Assembly: GCA_036245805.1 (NCBI GenBank)
Contig: BTRK01000005.1
Span: 434,001-498,000, forward strand
DNA length: 64,000 nt
Source: Pristionchus mayeri
Lineage: Eukaryota > Nematoda > Chromadorea > Rhabditida > Neodiplogasteridae
Direction of reading: 5' to 3'
Below are positions 45,967 to 57,962 of the stretch, piece by piece. The notes beneath the pieces were generated by a model. That model made no database searches. It was not told the origin of the DNA and worked only from the letters and a program-made list of their open reading frames with translations. The first letter of the stretch is position 1. The number at the start of each line of letters is the position of its first letter. Position numbers and translations under genes: made by a program.

Positions 45967-47536
45967 TCAGACGGCCTTCTTCGCGCAGCAAATGGCCACA
46001 CCGCACACCTAAATTTGTGGGAATTGGTGACGATGATTTGGTGAGGTATTTTCGAAAGTGCAGATTAATTTGTATTTCTCACCACAGAGCCGATGATGGA
46101 GGAAACGAGAGCGATGATTGACATCGTGAGCGACTCGCCCACGCCCTGAATATGTGAATACTTAATAAGAATATTTTTTTGAAAAGTTGTTTTTATGAGC
46201 TACATAGCAATAAAGAGCAATGTTCATTCGAATGGTTAGTGCTGCGATAAAAATCTTGAACAGAAACTTACGTTGAAACCATCCGTAGCGATTTTTTTAG
46301 CTTCCTTTCCGGCTTCCTTAAACTTATCCCCTACTGAAATGTTTGATAAACTATATTTGTGTACTTTCGATGTCACCCCCATCCAAAGTGACATCGGGAG
46401 TGAAGGAGAAACCGCATGCGACGACCGTGATAAGCATGATGTTGACGAAGACCGTCATGGCGAGCAGGGCGTAGAGCAGACTCTGAAGTCGAGTCTCACT
46501 TATCGCCAAAATTCTTCGCCTGATTCGATGTTCATATGATGGATGGTGAATAAACCCGCACAGCTTTGCAGCAGCACGCGAAAGCCGAGAAGATATTGTA
46601 CGCGATGCAAACGAGCTGCAAATAATTGCACTCATAGTATTTACAAACAAAAACTACCTCCATGATTATGGCAAGAATGAGACAAATAAAGATCAATTTG
46701 CCTGCGAAGGGCATCTTCTGAAAGTACAGGTGTTTATAAGAGGCGCTCACAAATATTTAACCTCCCATAAAGACAAGTCGATGGGACAATCGAATTTGAA
46801 CCCTGAAAAGGTACAGAAATATATTCACCGAATAAAATTAGTTCCCTAATTTACAAATTATTATTTTTTTCCATGGTTAAATGTGTTAAATGCTTACCAT
46901 CTTTATTAGGCTCCGCTTTCATTGGATTGCACATTAATCCCACCGAGTCGAGCTCATCGCCTGCACTCTTCCACCCTGCAAACAAGCATTTACTATAAAC
47001 ATTAAATATATATTTGATCATACAAATTAGTTTTAAAAAAGTGAATATGTTCGTGGCAGCCTTATCTTCCAATTGGGTTTCAATTTGCAATCGAGGAGAA
47101 TTCTTCACAGCCATCACCCAGCAAAAATTAACCAAATATCTATCGCACTAACAACTACAGGTCCGTTTTGAATCAAGTTTCAATTACTCTTATCGATCCT
47201 TCGGATACCCGTCGAGCGGACCAAAATGTTCACCTATCGATCCCTTTTTGCAGACGTATTCGCATCCACAGCGAACACTACAGCGCACTTTCAATTGCCA
47301 CGTCTCTCCGTAATATACAATCCAAAATGATGCATTTCTCCCGAAACTGGGTCACTCCCGGTCATTCGTAGAAGTTTCTCAGGGAAGTCGTAGTTGACTA
47401 CGAATATACTGTGTTTTCTTTCCCTTGTTATGGGGAGAAGTGCGACCGCACCATTGGCAGCGAGGGCGACGACGGTGAGGATGAGTGTGAGGACGGAGAA
47501 GACGCCGTAGATGATCTGCACGAGGAACGAGCACAT
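45967..47536 (-). CDS. Four-helix membrane protein, claudin-like topology (copy A)
   Basis: Nine exons sum to 196 codons: 47452-47536, 46898-46975, 46762-46802, 46658-46717, 46562-46615, 46377-46482, 46272-46333, 46086-46145, 45967-46008. Hydrophobic helices are seen in exon 1 (SVLTLILTVVALAA), exons 4-5 (LIFICLILAIIMEL), exon 6 (LLAMTVFVNIMLITVVAC) and exon 8-9 (SIIALVSSIIGSVCGVAICC). Between helices 1 and 2 lies a loop with two cysteines (LMCNP, FDCPID), as in claudin-like proteins, and a CCC cluster follows helix 2. The family appears nematode-specific; a junction or channel-accessory role is a guess. An ATTGCAG acceptor ends 7 bp before the ATG, conserved in copy B. It has a tandem paralogue at 49319-50656. 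Confidence 0.75.
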
Positions 47537-49318
47537 GATCTACCTGCAATTAAGGAGCTCATCAACTATAATGGGCAGGTATGATAATTGCGGAGGAATT
47601 TACGACAACTTTTACTCAGAAAGAATAATTGGATTCAGATATATGATGGTAGAGCAAGACGAGGAAAGGATAACTGCGATCGATTCTTTGTCTTCTCTCA
47701 CATTGGAAGGCTTCTAGGAACGTGCACCCTACGCTGCTAATGCAAACTTGAACTATCAAGTGTCTTTGGAAAGTCGCATAGATAGCCAGACAGCTGCACG
47801 ACCAGTCGAAGTGCTGAATAACACATCGAATTGAAAATACAATTACGCTAATTGTTTTCAGGATTTGTTATTTCATTCAGGTCACAAGGTGAGGAGCGGT
47901 GGACTCGAAAATAAATGGGGAGGAAAAGCGTGAAGAACTGGCATCGGGCTGGCATTAAACTGGCATCGGGCTGGGAACTGGCATTAACAGTGAATTTGAT
48001 GTATTGATGTATGAAGATCAATATTGGTGAATATGTTGAAGAACATGGGGTTGTGTCATTGTTCATTAATAAAAGGTGTCCAATTAGGACCAATAATTTA
48101 TTCAGATAAGGAGTAGATGAACCATCATAAGTGTTGGTAAACTGTGTTGATAACCTGACTTGAAAAGAGAAAGGGTGAAAGAAAGTGTGTGTGAGAGAGA
48201 GAGAGACTTAAAATGATAATAGTGGAGGGGTACTGTAGAGTTGGGATCGGATAAACTCACACCTCCTATTGATGGACGGGAGAAGAGAAAAGACCTCTTC
48301 GGAGGAGCGCTCGGGGAGGGAATGAATGGAGGAGAGGAGAGGGAAGGGGGGGGGTACGTGTCATTCTGCGATTTCCATTGTGTCACTAATTGGATTACGA
48401 GTGTTATTGGAAGAAGAGGAGAGATATTCAAAATCAAAAATATTAAAGTGTATTCAAAACACGTTTTCGTACAAAATTAAGGCCTTCCTTCTTCGATTTT
48501 ATCAAAAGATCTCTACCCGTTCCCATAAACTCAGTAGCACGCCGAATGGAGTGTCTGAAGACGACGTCAATCCAGAGTATGGGAATGATGGGCGCCTGTG
48601 GATGCTGTAGCGGTCGTGAAAAGAGATACCCATGAGGGTGAAAACTTGTCACCACTCTTAATATGATAGCTCTCGAAAAGGAGTCACGTGGAGACGGATC
48701 CATCAGGACGGAACTTTTGAGGAGCAACAGGGCAGCTTGGGTCGCATTCGGAAGCATTCGAGAAGTCACATCGCAAGTCCAAGACGCGAAGTTTCGTGTC
48801 CATCATTGACTCGCACATTCAGCCCGCCCTATGCTCCGCAGCTGAGACCTGACCCCTCTCACAGACAGTCATCTCCTATATCCAGACTACACATCGAGCG
48901 CTGGATCGTTCCCTCGTCGGGACGAACCTTCACTCTACGGACAGACCAAGGGGAAGTTATGATGAACGACGACAGTATCTTTCACCGAATCTTTACATCA
49001 GGAAATCGATGGGCCGGTCATGTTAAACGTTGGATGGTCAACAAAGCATCCAGTGCCCCCCCCCCCCCCCCCCGCCCTATCACCACTGGACAACTCGAGC
49101 ACACGATAGAGAAGACTGGCGGAACTGTGACCCACGCGGTATAGCTCGCTAAGGATGGTCTATATACTAACTAACTAACTAAGAAAGTTAATAACTCTTA
49201 TTTAAACCATTCTAGAACATGAAAATATCTCGGCCACATAATTTATCGAGCGCTGCGAGACACAAGATACGAGTATCGATTGATTGATTAGCGCTCAATT
49301 TTTATGTGTGCCTTGAGA
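47537..49318. other. Spacer between tandem copies A and B
   Basis: Includes a segment (48244-48375) that matches 55006-55120, showing that the duplication extends into upstream sequence, and a poly-C run near 49062. An open frame at 48737-49144 has no clear support. The last 85 bp match the 3' flank of copy A (from about 45885). Confidence 0.6.
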
Positions 49319-50656
49319 TCAGACGGCTTTCTTCGCGCAGAAAATGGCCACGATGCATACCTGAAGTAATTAAAATTAGTGACTGACTAGCAATTTGCAG
49401 TGGTGAATTTGAAAGTGTTGAAGAAGAACTAATCATAATCATTCTGTTCACAGGGAGGAATAAAGCGAGTCCAAATGGACATGGTAACGGACGAATATTA
49501 TGTACTACTGTGAAACTAGAACAGGGGAATGGCATGGTTGACGTATTTTACGGCATTTTTCATATGTGGTGGAAGTAAATAATGCCGGAAGTGGCTCACC
49601 ACAGTGTCGATGATGGAGGCACCGAGAGCGATGATTGTCATGACGAGTGACTTGCCCGCGCCAGCCTGCAGTTGAGTCAAAGTTTATTTGGCATATGTTA
49701 ACTTAAATCGTGAAGTTGCTTCAGGTAATCGCTCAGGACAATTCACAGTACTAACTCTTACTTACAAATCAATTACTCACTCCAGCTACTATACCAGCAG
49801 CCTCCATTGGATTTTTCTCGCTTGCGGCTGCTCCAGCGGCTGCTTCGGCTGCGCTAAAGGCCGCTGAGATTCGAAAATGTAATATTACGATTATTTTTAA
49901 TTAATTACCCATTGTATCTGATTTATTGTGGGAGAAAGCGCATGCAATGGCCGTGGCAAGCATGATGTTGACGAAGAGCGTGAAGGCGAGTAGGACGTAC
50001 AGCAGAATCTGAAAAGGGTATTCGATACTTAAATTGCGATGTGACGATATGATAAAAAATCGAACAGATTTGCAGCAGCACGCGAAAGCCGAGAAGAGAT
50101 TTGTAGGCGATGCAAACGACCTGCAAAATATTATTTTTAATATCGGGTATCTACAGAATGAGCAACCTCCATGATTACAGCAAGAATGAGGCAAATCAGA
50201 ATCGCTTTGACTTTAGTGTCCATTTCCTGAAAATACAGATTGATATGAGATTCAAAATGCATATGTTTACCCCGAACTTTGAGAAGTCGAACGGACAAGG
50301 TGGCTCGCCTTTGCCTGACAAATGATGAAATTTACTACACTCATTCTTTTTTCAAAATATAGGAAGTCGTCAATGCCCTAAGTATTCAGTTACATTCAAT
50401 GCTCACCTAATCGTTCCTGCATCAGGACTAAGTCCTTCACATCGCATAGAAGCCCTGCATCCGCCGCACCGTCTGCCACCTTCGCCCACGCTGTAATAAT
50501 GCAGTCAGTTCGACCTTCCGTCTATTGTCGAGAACACTACCGCCGTACTGTTTCCCATAGTCAAGACGTACCATCAAGAGCGAGAGCGACGACTGTGAGA
50601 ATAAGTGTGATAACTGCGCAGATTCCGTATACAATCTGTACGAGGAATGAGCACAT
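49319..50656 (-). pseudogene. Four-helix membrane protein copy B with +1 frameshift
   Basis: Exons match copy A one by one: 50572-50656, 50407-50490, 50271-50314, 50167-50226, 50066-50120, 49909-50008, 49781-49863, 49603-49665, 49319-49360. All phases agree with copy A except exon 5, which is 55 bp instead of 54: around 50096-50105 the sequence has one extra base, turning the conserved FSAFACCCK frame into nonsense. The rest is intact (for example the shared SFLVQIVYG start and the CAKKAV end). Exon 7 is expanded with Ala/Glu. Either a recent pseudogene or a one-base sequencing error; without that base it would encode 204 residues. Confidence 0.75.
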
Positions 50657-51226
50657 GATCTATCTGAAAGGTGATTCTTCTGATGATTGGACAATGCTAT
50701 TTGAGGTAAGGTACACGCTGGCGAAGTTAATACAAGGGCAAACACACTCATACCGGTAGAATTATAATAGTGGGTATGTTTCCCCCACGAGAGGAACGTA
50801 AATAAATAAATAAATCGACTCCGTAGCTATGACAAAAAGTGAAAACCTTGTCAAAAGTGCACGATACTTCTCATCCTATATAAAATGGCTGTTTGTTTCA
50901 AACAAAATTATAGGTCTGCTGAATCAGAGACTTTGAGATTGGATGTCTAAGAGAGATGAGAGAGGAAAAGAGAAACGCGCTCGGTTCCTTTTCTTTTCGC
51001 ATACTGAGCGTTGGCCAGTTGGCAAATTACACTAGCAAGTTCACTCTAACGCACATGTTCACTTTCTTTTGCTACCTAATCGCAAATGTTGAAAGGTGTT
51101 CCAGAACGTTCGAACTGAGCTGACTTGCTCAATAAATCATATGGCCAGTATTATTTCCGAGTTACTCGAAAAACAGTCTTGTTGTTGAAAACTCTAAAAG
51201 AGAATCAAATAAAATGAGATCATAAA
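50657..51226. other. Upstream region of copy B
   Basis: No gene. The LTR element inserts about 570 bp upstream of the copy B ATG; its left 5-bp target copy ATAAA is 51222-51226. Confidence 0.6.
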
Positions 51227-51577
51227 TGTTATGTATGAGCGTGGTGAGAGTGGAAGTAATAGAGAGTATTTATTACAATACGGGACAATGTTAATAATGG
51301 AAGATAGAGAGTAGTAAATTGGAGAGAAGTGGTTGTAGAATGGTAGTGTCGCATCCCTAGACTACACGGGTCACCTACACGGCTAATAGGGAGCGACCGG
51401 ACTAACAACCATTCAACATGACGGGGAGAGACTAGACTAGTCTCTAGACAAAGGCGCGGGAATAAGGCAGGCTATTCCCAGCAAGGCGGAATCATATTAC
51501 TTGCGAAACGGGTAATAGATAACTACGGTAAGTGAGTGCGGCTGTGTCAGACTTATGATCTAGCCTCGTACACAGCA
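51227..51577 (-). repeat. LTR (3' end of element)
   Basis: 351 bp; direct partner of 54625-54974, with two or three differences seen (for example an extra A at about 51291). Confidence 0.9.
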
Positions 51578-54500
51578 CCTCCGCCACAAGATATGAAATA
51601 CGAGTATTGAATATCTGACGAAATGAGAGCATAAGTCACGGGATATCAATATCGTAACGGGATAGGTACGGTAGTCTATCAATGGGACTCTTTAGAGTAT
51701 GTCTTCTTGTCGTTCTCCACTACTTCCGTGGGCACGATAATCTTGGACGAATTGATGGCTCGTGGATGCACACTTGTACACGATGAAGATGCCGTTGCAC
51801 TTGTACACGATGACGAAGCCACTGTACTGGGCTCTGCTTCTCTTCAGATATCAACCATCACTGGACACACAGCCCTCGGTGACTCTTCACTCATGCTGAA
51901 CGGTAGTACCCTTTTAGCGAACTCTCTGGTTGCTCTACCGACATCTCGTCTCTCGGACTCCCTCCTCTTCCTCCTTCTTTGGGGAGAGTGAGCCGAGTTC
52001 ACATCATACTGCACCTCCTCTCCTTCCTCACAGAGCGAGAGAGATCAGTAGATACACGATCTTCTACCCGAAGATCACCGACGAACATTCACTGGTTTTA
52101 GCACACTTCCATCAGACACCTTTCTTATCTCCTTTCCAGGGATAGTGCTCTGATTCGTGACTTTTTCGAAGATCAGTGCTCTATTTTCCAGCGCATTCAC
52201 TGGGACTCTCACACTTCATTCATACGAAGTCTTAGTAGTGAGATTCTCTTCACTGTATTACCCCCACAGGATAATCTTCATCTTTCAACTGCTTCGTTCA
52301 CCACTCCTAACACTCCTCTCCTTCTTCCTCTTTGAAGAAATGAGCATTTCTGGCTACTTGAAAGCACTTACGGTAGATTTCGTACACATTGACGAAAACA
52401 AGGAAGCGAACACGTCGTTCCATGGCATATTACAGGTAATCTCTCCTAGATTCACCTCTGCACTTCCTTCGCATTTCCCAATCAATTTGCTGCTGTTCAA
52501 TTAAATAGGCACAGCGTGCACTCTAGCTTCATGGTCTCTCAGCTTCGAGCGTCTTCGGAGTGGGCACTCTCCACACAATAGTCTCAGTTGTTATAATCTG
52601 CCCTTGATGTGTCTGATAAACAGTGGTTCCATCACTTTTCAGCTTCAACACACGTATACACATCGAGAAATCGATCGTGGAGAAGTTGCTTCCTCTCAAT
52701 TGAGTCCAAGTCAACCTCCGGTATCAACAGGATTCTGCTCTGCCCTCTCATGGGTCAGCATATAATGGCACAATTCTACTATCGACTTCGAATGTCCACT
52801 CCTGCACCAAGTGTTCTCCTTCGAGTTCACTCCCACTACAGTAAGTTGATCTTCCGATCGCTGATCGATCTCCACTCAGCACACCTGCTGGCTGGTACAA
52901 GGGATTCTTGCCCTACAGCACCGCTCATTGCACTCGTGAGTCCGGTCTGTCCAGTCCAAGCTCGCGTTATTCTGGATATTCCACCCAGTACGCGTAGTAC
53001 TCCGGGTACTTGATGCGCTTGACTACTGTACATTCACATCCATTGTGAATGATTAACTGTGATTCCACTTTGAAATCATTACCACCGACAAGTCGAAAAT
53101 CGGGGTTCGAGTGACTAGACCACATCACTCTGAATTGGGTGTACACACCAACTCCTCCATGAGTCTTGAGATCACCGGCATCGCCAACTAGATTGCACTG
53201 GGTTCTCCACTCAATGGGTCTTCTCCTTCTCCTCTGTGCATGCCCGCAGCACACACAGTTCTTTACTCTGTCGACTGATCACCACTTGTGACAGCGATTA
53301 CTCTCAACCAATATCTTCCTAGCAGCTTCTTGAGTGTGAATACCGTACTCCTCTCCTCATCTTTGGCTCAATCTTAGGCCACGTCAGACCATTAGTCTCA
53401 CGAGAGAGTCGTATCACCTCACTGCTACTACGTGTGAACCAGGTTAGTCAAGTTTGAAACTCGAAAAACGCTTCTCTCTTTCCACAGTATCACTTGAGTG
53501 TAGCTACCGTAACCTTGTGTGACCTTGTCAACACGCTGCAGGTGCTCTTCAATCACTCAATGAACTTGTACTCGAGTCAAAACAGCTCAACTCCTTTGAG
53601 TCTATTGCTTGTTCACACTTCCCGATATCACACACACCGTGTAATATTCACATCTGTACATTGCTCATTATCGGTAGTACACACGGCACTACTATATCAT
53701 GCTTCTCCATGGGTATTCCTTCGCTACCTCTGATATTCCTCCACGGAATAGCTGGATCACCACTTGTAAAACAGCTTGAATGAACCGCAGTTCCATTCAC
53801 TATCAGAGTCCATCAAATCAATTTATTTCGCTCACTGATATTCCTCCACAGAACAACTGGTTACACCTCGCAACTCAGTCTGAATAAACCGCAGTTATAT
53901 TCGTTATCAGTGTCATGTTCCCTCTCCCTCCTCTTGGAAATCTCTCGGTAATATTCGTGTTCAGGAGCATCCACAATCCCTCAGGAAGTGGCACAACATG
54001 GCACTCCACCAGTTGTATCAGTCACACATTTGTCTGATTACTCCACAGTCCTTCCAGGTACTCGGATCCTCAACCAAGCCGCAGCTATTCCAGGTTGTCC
54101 ATCCATTCCCAGACTGTATCACGAAATCACCACACATGGGAATCACCCAGTACTTCTGTAGGGTGCATTCCTCCGTTTGATTTCCACCTTCGAGCACCTG
54201 ACCGCGACGCCGCACGCCATGCGTGGATTTTCGAAACTCGCAACACGAAGTCTCAGCTAGCCAATTCAAAAATTGGCGAGCACTCCGTGCGCACAGAACG
54301 AAAATACACACTGAAAAATCATCATTAGCACCTGCTACTCAAATAAAAAATTCGAGAGCACTTCGTGCGTACATGACGAAATTTCAGTTCAGGTCTCGGA
54401 TCTAGTAATCACACACAGTAGCAACACACCGGTAGGAAATAACGAAGCACGGCACACAGGGGTGCTCCGACGGACAGATCACACAGCAGTCCGATTTTAC

Positions 54501-54624
54501 ACGACAGGGCAAGGAAATAAAGCGAAAATATGAAAATGATGACAAAAGGAAAATACAAGTAACTACGCGAAACTACTTAGTAAACGCGCGCGCGGAGTAA
54601 GTTAAACAATCCTGATCGCCATAA
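51578..54624 (-). pseudogene. Degenerate interior of LTR element, possible env-like remnant
   Basis: Minus-strand open pieces (for example 53254-52967 and 54311-54018) are cysteine-rich with a glycoprotein-like look, separated by stops. They vaguely recall the envelope-type gene carried by some nematode Bel/Pao elements, but similarity is weak and unverified. No reverse transcriptase, integrase or zinc-knuckle motif was seen, so the element is non-autonomous. Confidence 0.35.
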
Positions 54625-54974
54625 TGTTATGTATGAGCGTGGTGAGAGTGGAAGTAATAGAGAGTATTTATTACAATACGGGACATGTTAATAATGGAAG
54701 ATAGAGAGTAGTAAATTGGAGAGAGGTGGTTGTAGAATGGTAGTGTCGCATCCCTAGACTACACGGGTCACCTACACGGCTAATAGGGAGCGACCGGACT
54801 AACAACCATTCAACATGACGGGGAGAGACTAGACTAGTCTCTAGACAAAGGCGCGGGAATAAGGCAGGCTATTCCCAGCAAGGCGGAATCATATTACTTG
54901 CGAAACGGGTAATAGATAACTACGGTAAGTGAGTGCGGCTGTGTCAGACTTATGATCTAGCCTCGTACACAGCA
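54625..54974 (-). repeat. LTR (5' end of element)
   Basis: 350 bp, near-identical to the left LTR. Its outer edge is followed by the target copy ATAAA. Confidence 0.9.
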
Positions 54975-54979
54975 ATAAA

Positions 54980-55518
54980 TAAACTATGCGAGCGATGGAG
55001 AGGGCACTGGGGATCAGATAAACTCACACTTAGTAATCGATTAGGGAAGAGAAATCAGTATGGAGGGGCGCTCGCGAAGAGAATGACTGGAGGGGATACG
55101 AGTCATCTGAGATGTGAATTGTATTGATGATGTGATTATAAACGCAATTATATACAAATGGATATTCAAAATCAATAATCGGACATTAAAGATCTCGTTT
55201 TGATGAATCACGTATCGTATAACCTCTTTTTAGTATCGATCGAATTTCTGTTTTCATATCAAAAATTTAAGTGAACCGGTTATCGTACTATAAATGTATC
55301 TTAGGTAATGCTCAACCTGCTCGAAATTATCCCCCGTCTAATTATCTTTGATTATGTCTCACACCAATTAGTGTCTGATTACGGATGCTTCCAACCAAAG
55401 CCATTTGGGGGGAGGGGTGCCAGTGGGTGCAGTATCGATGAGAGGAGATACGATCGAGGGAGACGCGTCTCCCTCACTCTTTACAACCCTCATTTTCTGA
55501 GTGTTCGGGTCTCCTAGC
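54980..55518. other. Spacer after LTR element
   Basis: Its start (55006-55120) is homologous to 48244-48375. No gene. Confidence 0.5.
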
Positions 55519-55806
55519 ATGTGCAAGTACGGTCCCTCTGAAAGTTCCGTGGTTTCCGTGGTCGTCGATCGAACGCGGAATGCATTGGAGAAGCGTCAGA
55601 GTGACGTGATGAATACGAAATTCGCAGTCTCTGCACTTCATAAGAAGAAGAAGATCGTCTCCAGGAGAAAGCAGGTGAGTAGTCTTTTGGTTTATTAATT
55701 TTTTAGATATTTCATTTTTAAGAAAGTCAGCAGCTCAAGCAATGATAGTGACTTGGAGTCTGAGGATGACGAGATATGTCTGTTGCTAAACGAGAAAACT
55801 ACTTAG
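55519..55806 (+). CDS. Small basic-acidic protein, unrecognised
   Basis: Two exons in phase: 55519-55674 and 55723-55806, 79 residues. The first exon ends in a basic stretch (HKKKKIVSRRKQ) and the second is Ser/Asp/Glu-rich (SSSSNDSDLESEDDE), a layout seen in small nuclear proteins. Splice signals are good (AG/GTGAGT and TTTTTAAG). No family recognised. Confidence 0.5.
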
Positions 55807-56050
55807 AAATTACGCAGGTAAAAGGAGTATCTTTCAAAAGATTGGATTATATTATACCTGTGAACAACAACAATAATGCTTGTTCCTTACCGAAAATATA
55901 TTAAATATGCCTTCTCGCAAGAGCCTCTGACGTCATATTTCGCAAAAAGGCTATCTGATTAGCTGCGACTGTTTCAAATATAGTTATGAAATGCCATCGC
56001 TGTGGAAAAACAAAGTTTCAAATCAAATATAATATTTGCAGTGGTCGGAT

Positions 56051-57058
56051 ATGCTTCGACACGGCTCGCGCCTAGCCCATATCCTTGCAGAGAAGGTATG
56101 CACCAAATAAAAGATATTTTTCCACATCGCATGATTATTATAATTTATAATTTTATTACTTTTCTAGGACTATCCTCACATTCAAGATGCAAAGCGAATC
56201 ATCGCAACTTATAAAAAGGACAAGAGGCGATTCCAGGAAAACCAGAAAATCCAAAAAGTTTTTGCTAAGAACGGTGAGCTCTTCGTGGTCTTTAAAAGCA
56301 TTTTGAGCGATTCTTCCAATTTAAAAATACTCAAGGGATATATTTCACACTAGGAAGATAGTGGTTCAGTTTCTTTCAGAGACATTCCGTTGGAGTTGGA
56401 AGAGAGCAGTTCTGTCCCAACCGCAAAAGTTACTGAAGATGCGCGTTGTCGAGAAGGCTGAGCGATATGTACGATACTTTGAATCGATATAGAAAATATG
56501 TGATCTCCTCTCAACGCCTATTTTCAAGAGAGATGTTGTGAAAATCGTGAAGCAAAAGGCAATGAGGAAGATAATGCGTCAGGAAGAGGCAAGGAAATGC
56601 GAGATGGAGAGAAGGAAGGCGAAGGTTGATATCTGTGACTTCCAAAAACAATATTCCACTGAAAAGTACCGATTTTTCAGAACAACGAATATCCTGATTC
56701 CGTCGTGAGCGCTGCCAGGGAGATCATGTACACGGTATCTTTCAGTCTGATTCATGTGTAGAGATTACCCGATAGTTTATGAAAACATATAGAAGTGCAT
56801 TTCAGGAGTTTCCTGAATTGGAAGACGCACAGCTTATTGTGGATACACACAAGAAGTATAAGAACCGTGTTCAGAAGATGGAGAAGATACCCGAAGAAAT
56901 TCATCTGGGTTCGTGAAAATACCAATTGAAAGGATGTTTATCAAACTTTCATAAATTTTAACGAAAATACGATTTTCGAATTAAGCAATATTAATTTACC
57001 AGCTCACACGTTCTCCCCTTTCCGAGCCTCAGACGATTCTTCGCATGAAAATGCTTGA
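56051..57058 (+). CDS. Lysine-rich protein with internal duplicated modules
   Basis: Exons 56051-56095, 56168-56273, 56380-56468, 56529-56624, 56681-56734, 56806-56908, 57003-57058. Two related modules are visible: YPHIQDAKRIIATYKKDKRR in exon 2 and FPELEDAQLIVDTHKKYKNR in exon 6, each preceded by a short amphipathic segment. A third relation links SQPQKLLKMRVVEKAER (exon 3) to SEPQTILRMKMLDTAEC, which is encoded in a different frame of the last exon. In the phase that joins exon 6, the last exon instead ends early at 57058, so a frame slip or other donor may exist there. Mostly helical and charged; family and function unknown. Confidence 0.5.
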
Positions 57059-57962
57059 TACTGCCGAATGCATGGTAAGTTTAACATGCACTTCGATCAA
57101 CCTTTTTTAGAACATGTTATACAATTTAAGGTTATGTATACCAGCCGAAGGTTCGAGGCGGTCAAGCTCAACGTTTTCAACAAACACAAGTGATCAAGTT
57201 CTGTCATTATATGACTTTGGTTTTTTGAATCTCGGGTATTCTCCTATTACATCCGGTAACGTAGCTTTGTTTAATCGCGTTTGTGCAATTTTATGATAAA
57301 GTTGATTGGTCAGTTTTTATCCATTCTTTGAATTGGCACAATGAATCAGAACGAGAAAGGAAGGCAGCCCTGTGAACGCTGACAACATTAGAAGAAATGA
57401 GTCTCCTTACTTGAGGAGTCATCCTGTCATGGGAGCTCTCTATACAAGAACCATACAATTTAATCTTTAAGAATGAGAAGCATCGGGTAGCAAGCTCGGA
57501 CTAGGTACAGAAAACGATCGATAATCTATTAAGCTACAGTAATTCAGCAAAGTACAAGCAAAATCACAATCGAAAACTTTGACACCAGTTCAATAAAACG
57601 CGAATGGGATTTAAGACAACAGTGCATTCGATGTGGAGGAGTTGGCTGTATGGAACACTGTCTGGCCGGGTCAAATCTTTAATCTTTAATCTTTCTCCTC
57701 TGGATTGGAGGAAGCGAGGAGATTTGCTGTTCAAACTGTTCCTACAGTACCTTGCTTGGAGCACAAAAGCGATTCCTAGATGGGAAAGCGCGCAATGAAT
57801 ACTTACTTGGTATGGTTCAGCATGTTAATCTACCCGTATCAACAAGTGTAAATTAAGATCTATAGGCAACGAGGCAGAGAAGTGCTATCGAATCTGGAAT
57901 AGAATGCGACTACCGTACTACGAAATAGTGAAGAGGTGGAAGGACACGGTAGTTACGGTAGG
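57059..57962. other. Intergenic, no gene recognised
   Basis: Contains AATCTTT tandem copies near 57678 and a TACGGTAG cluster (57908-57962) beside the Frizzled stop codon. Confidence 0.5.

Larger units (their letters stand above)
51227..54974 (-). mobile_element. LTR retrotransposon with 5-bp target duplication
   Basis: Direct LTRs at 51227-51577 and 54625-54974 with ends fitting TG...CA, flanked by ATAAA on both sides (51222-51226 and 54975-54979). On the minus strand a TGG-starting primer-binding site lies three bases inside the right LTR (TGGCGATCAGGATTG) and a purine-rich GGCGGAGG precedes the left LTR, so it is read leftward. A 5-bp duplication fits Bel/Pao or Gypsy elements. The interior is only 3.05 kb and lacks recognisable pol. 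The LTRs are almost identical, so the insertion is recent. Confidence 0.9.

Noticed and set aside
47511..47717. Plus-strand frame with CUB-like look (IYDGRARRGKDNC)
   Set aside because: Antisense to exon 1 of copy A at its start, only one plausible splice junction and no complete domain.
48737..49144. 135-codon plus-strand frame with RWAGHVKRW
   Set aside because: Slight likeness to the ends of LINE proteins, but there is no adjoining RT sequence and it contains a poly-C run; not enough to call.
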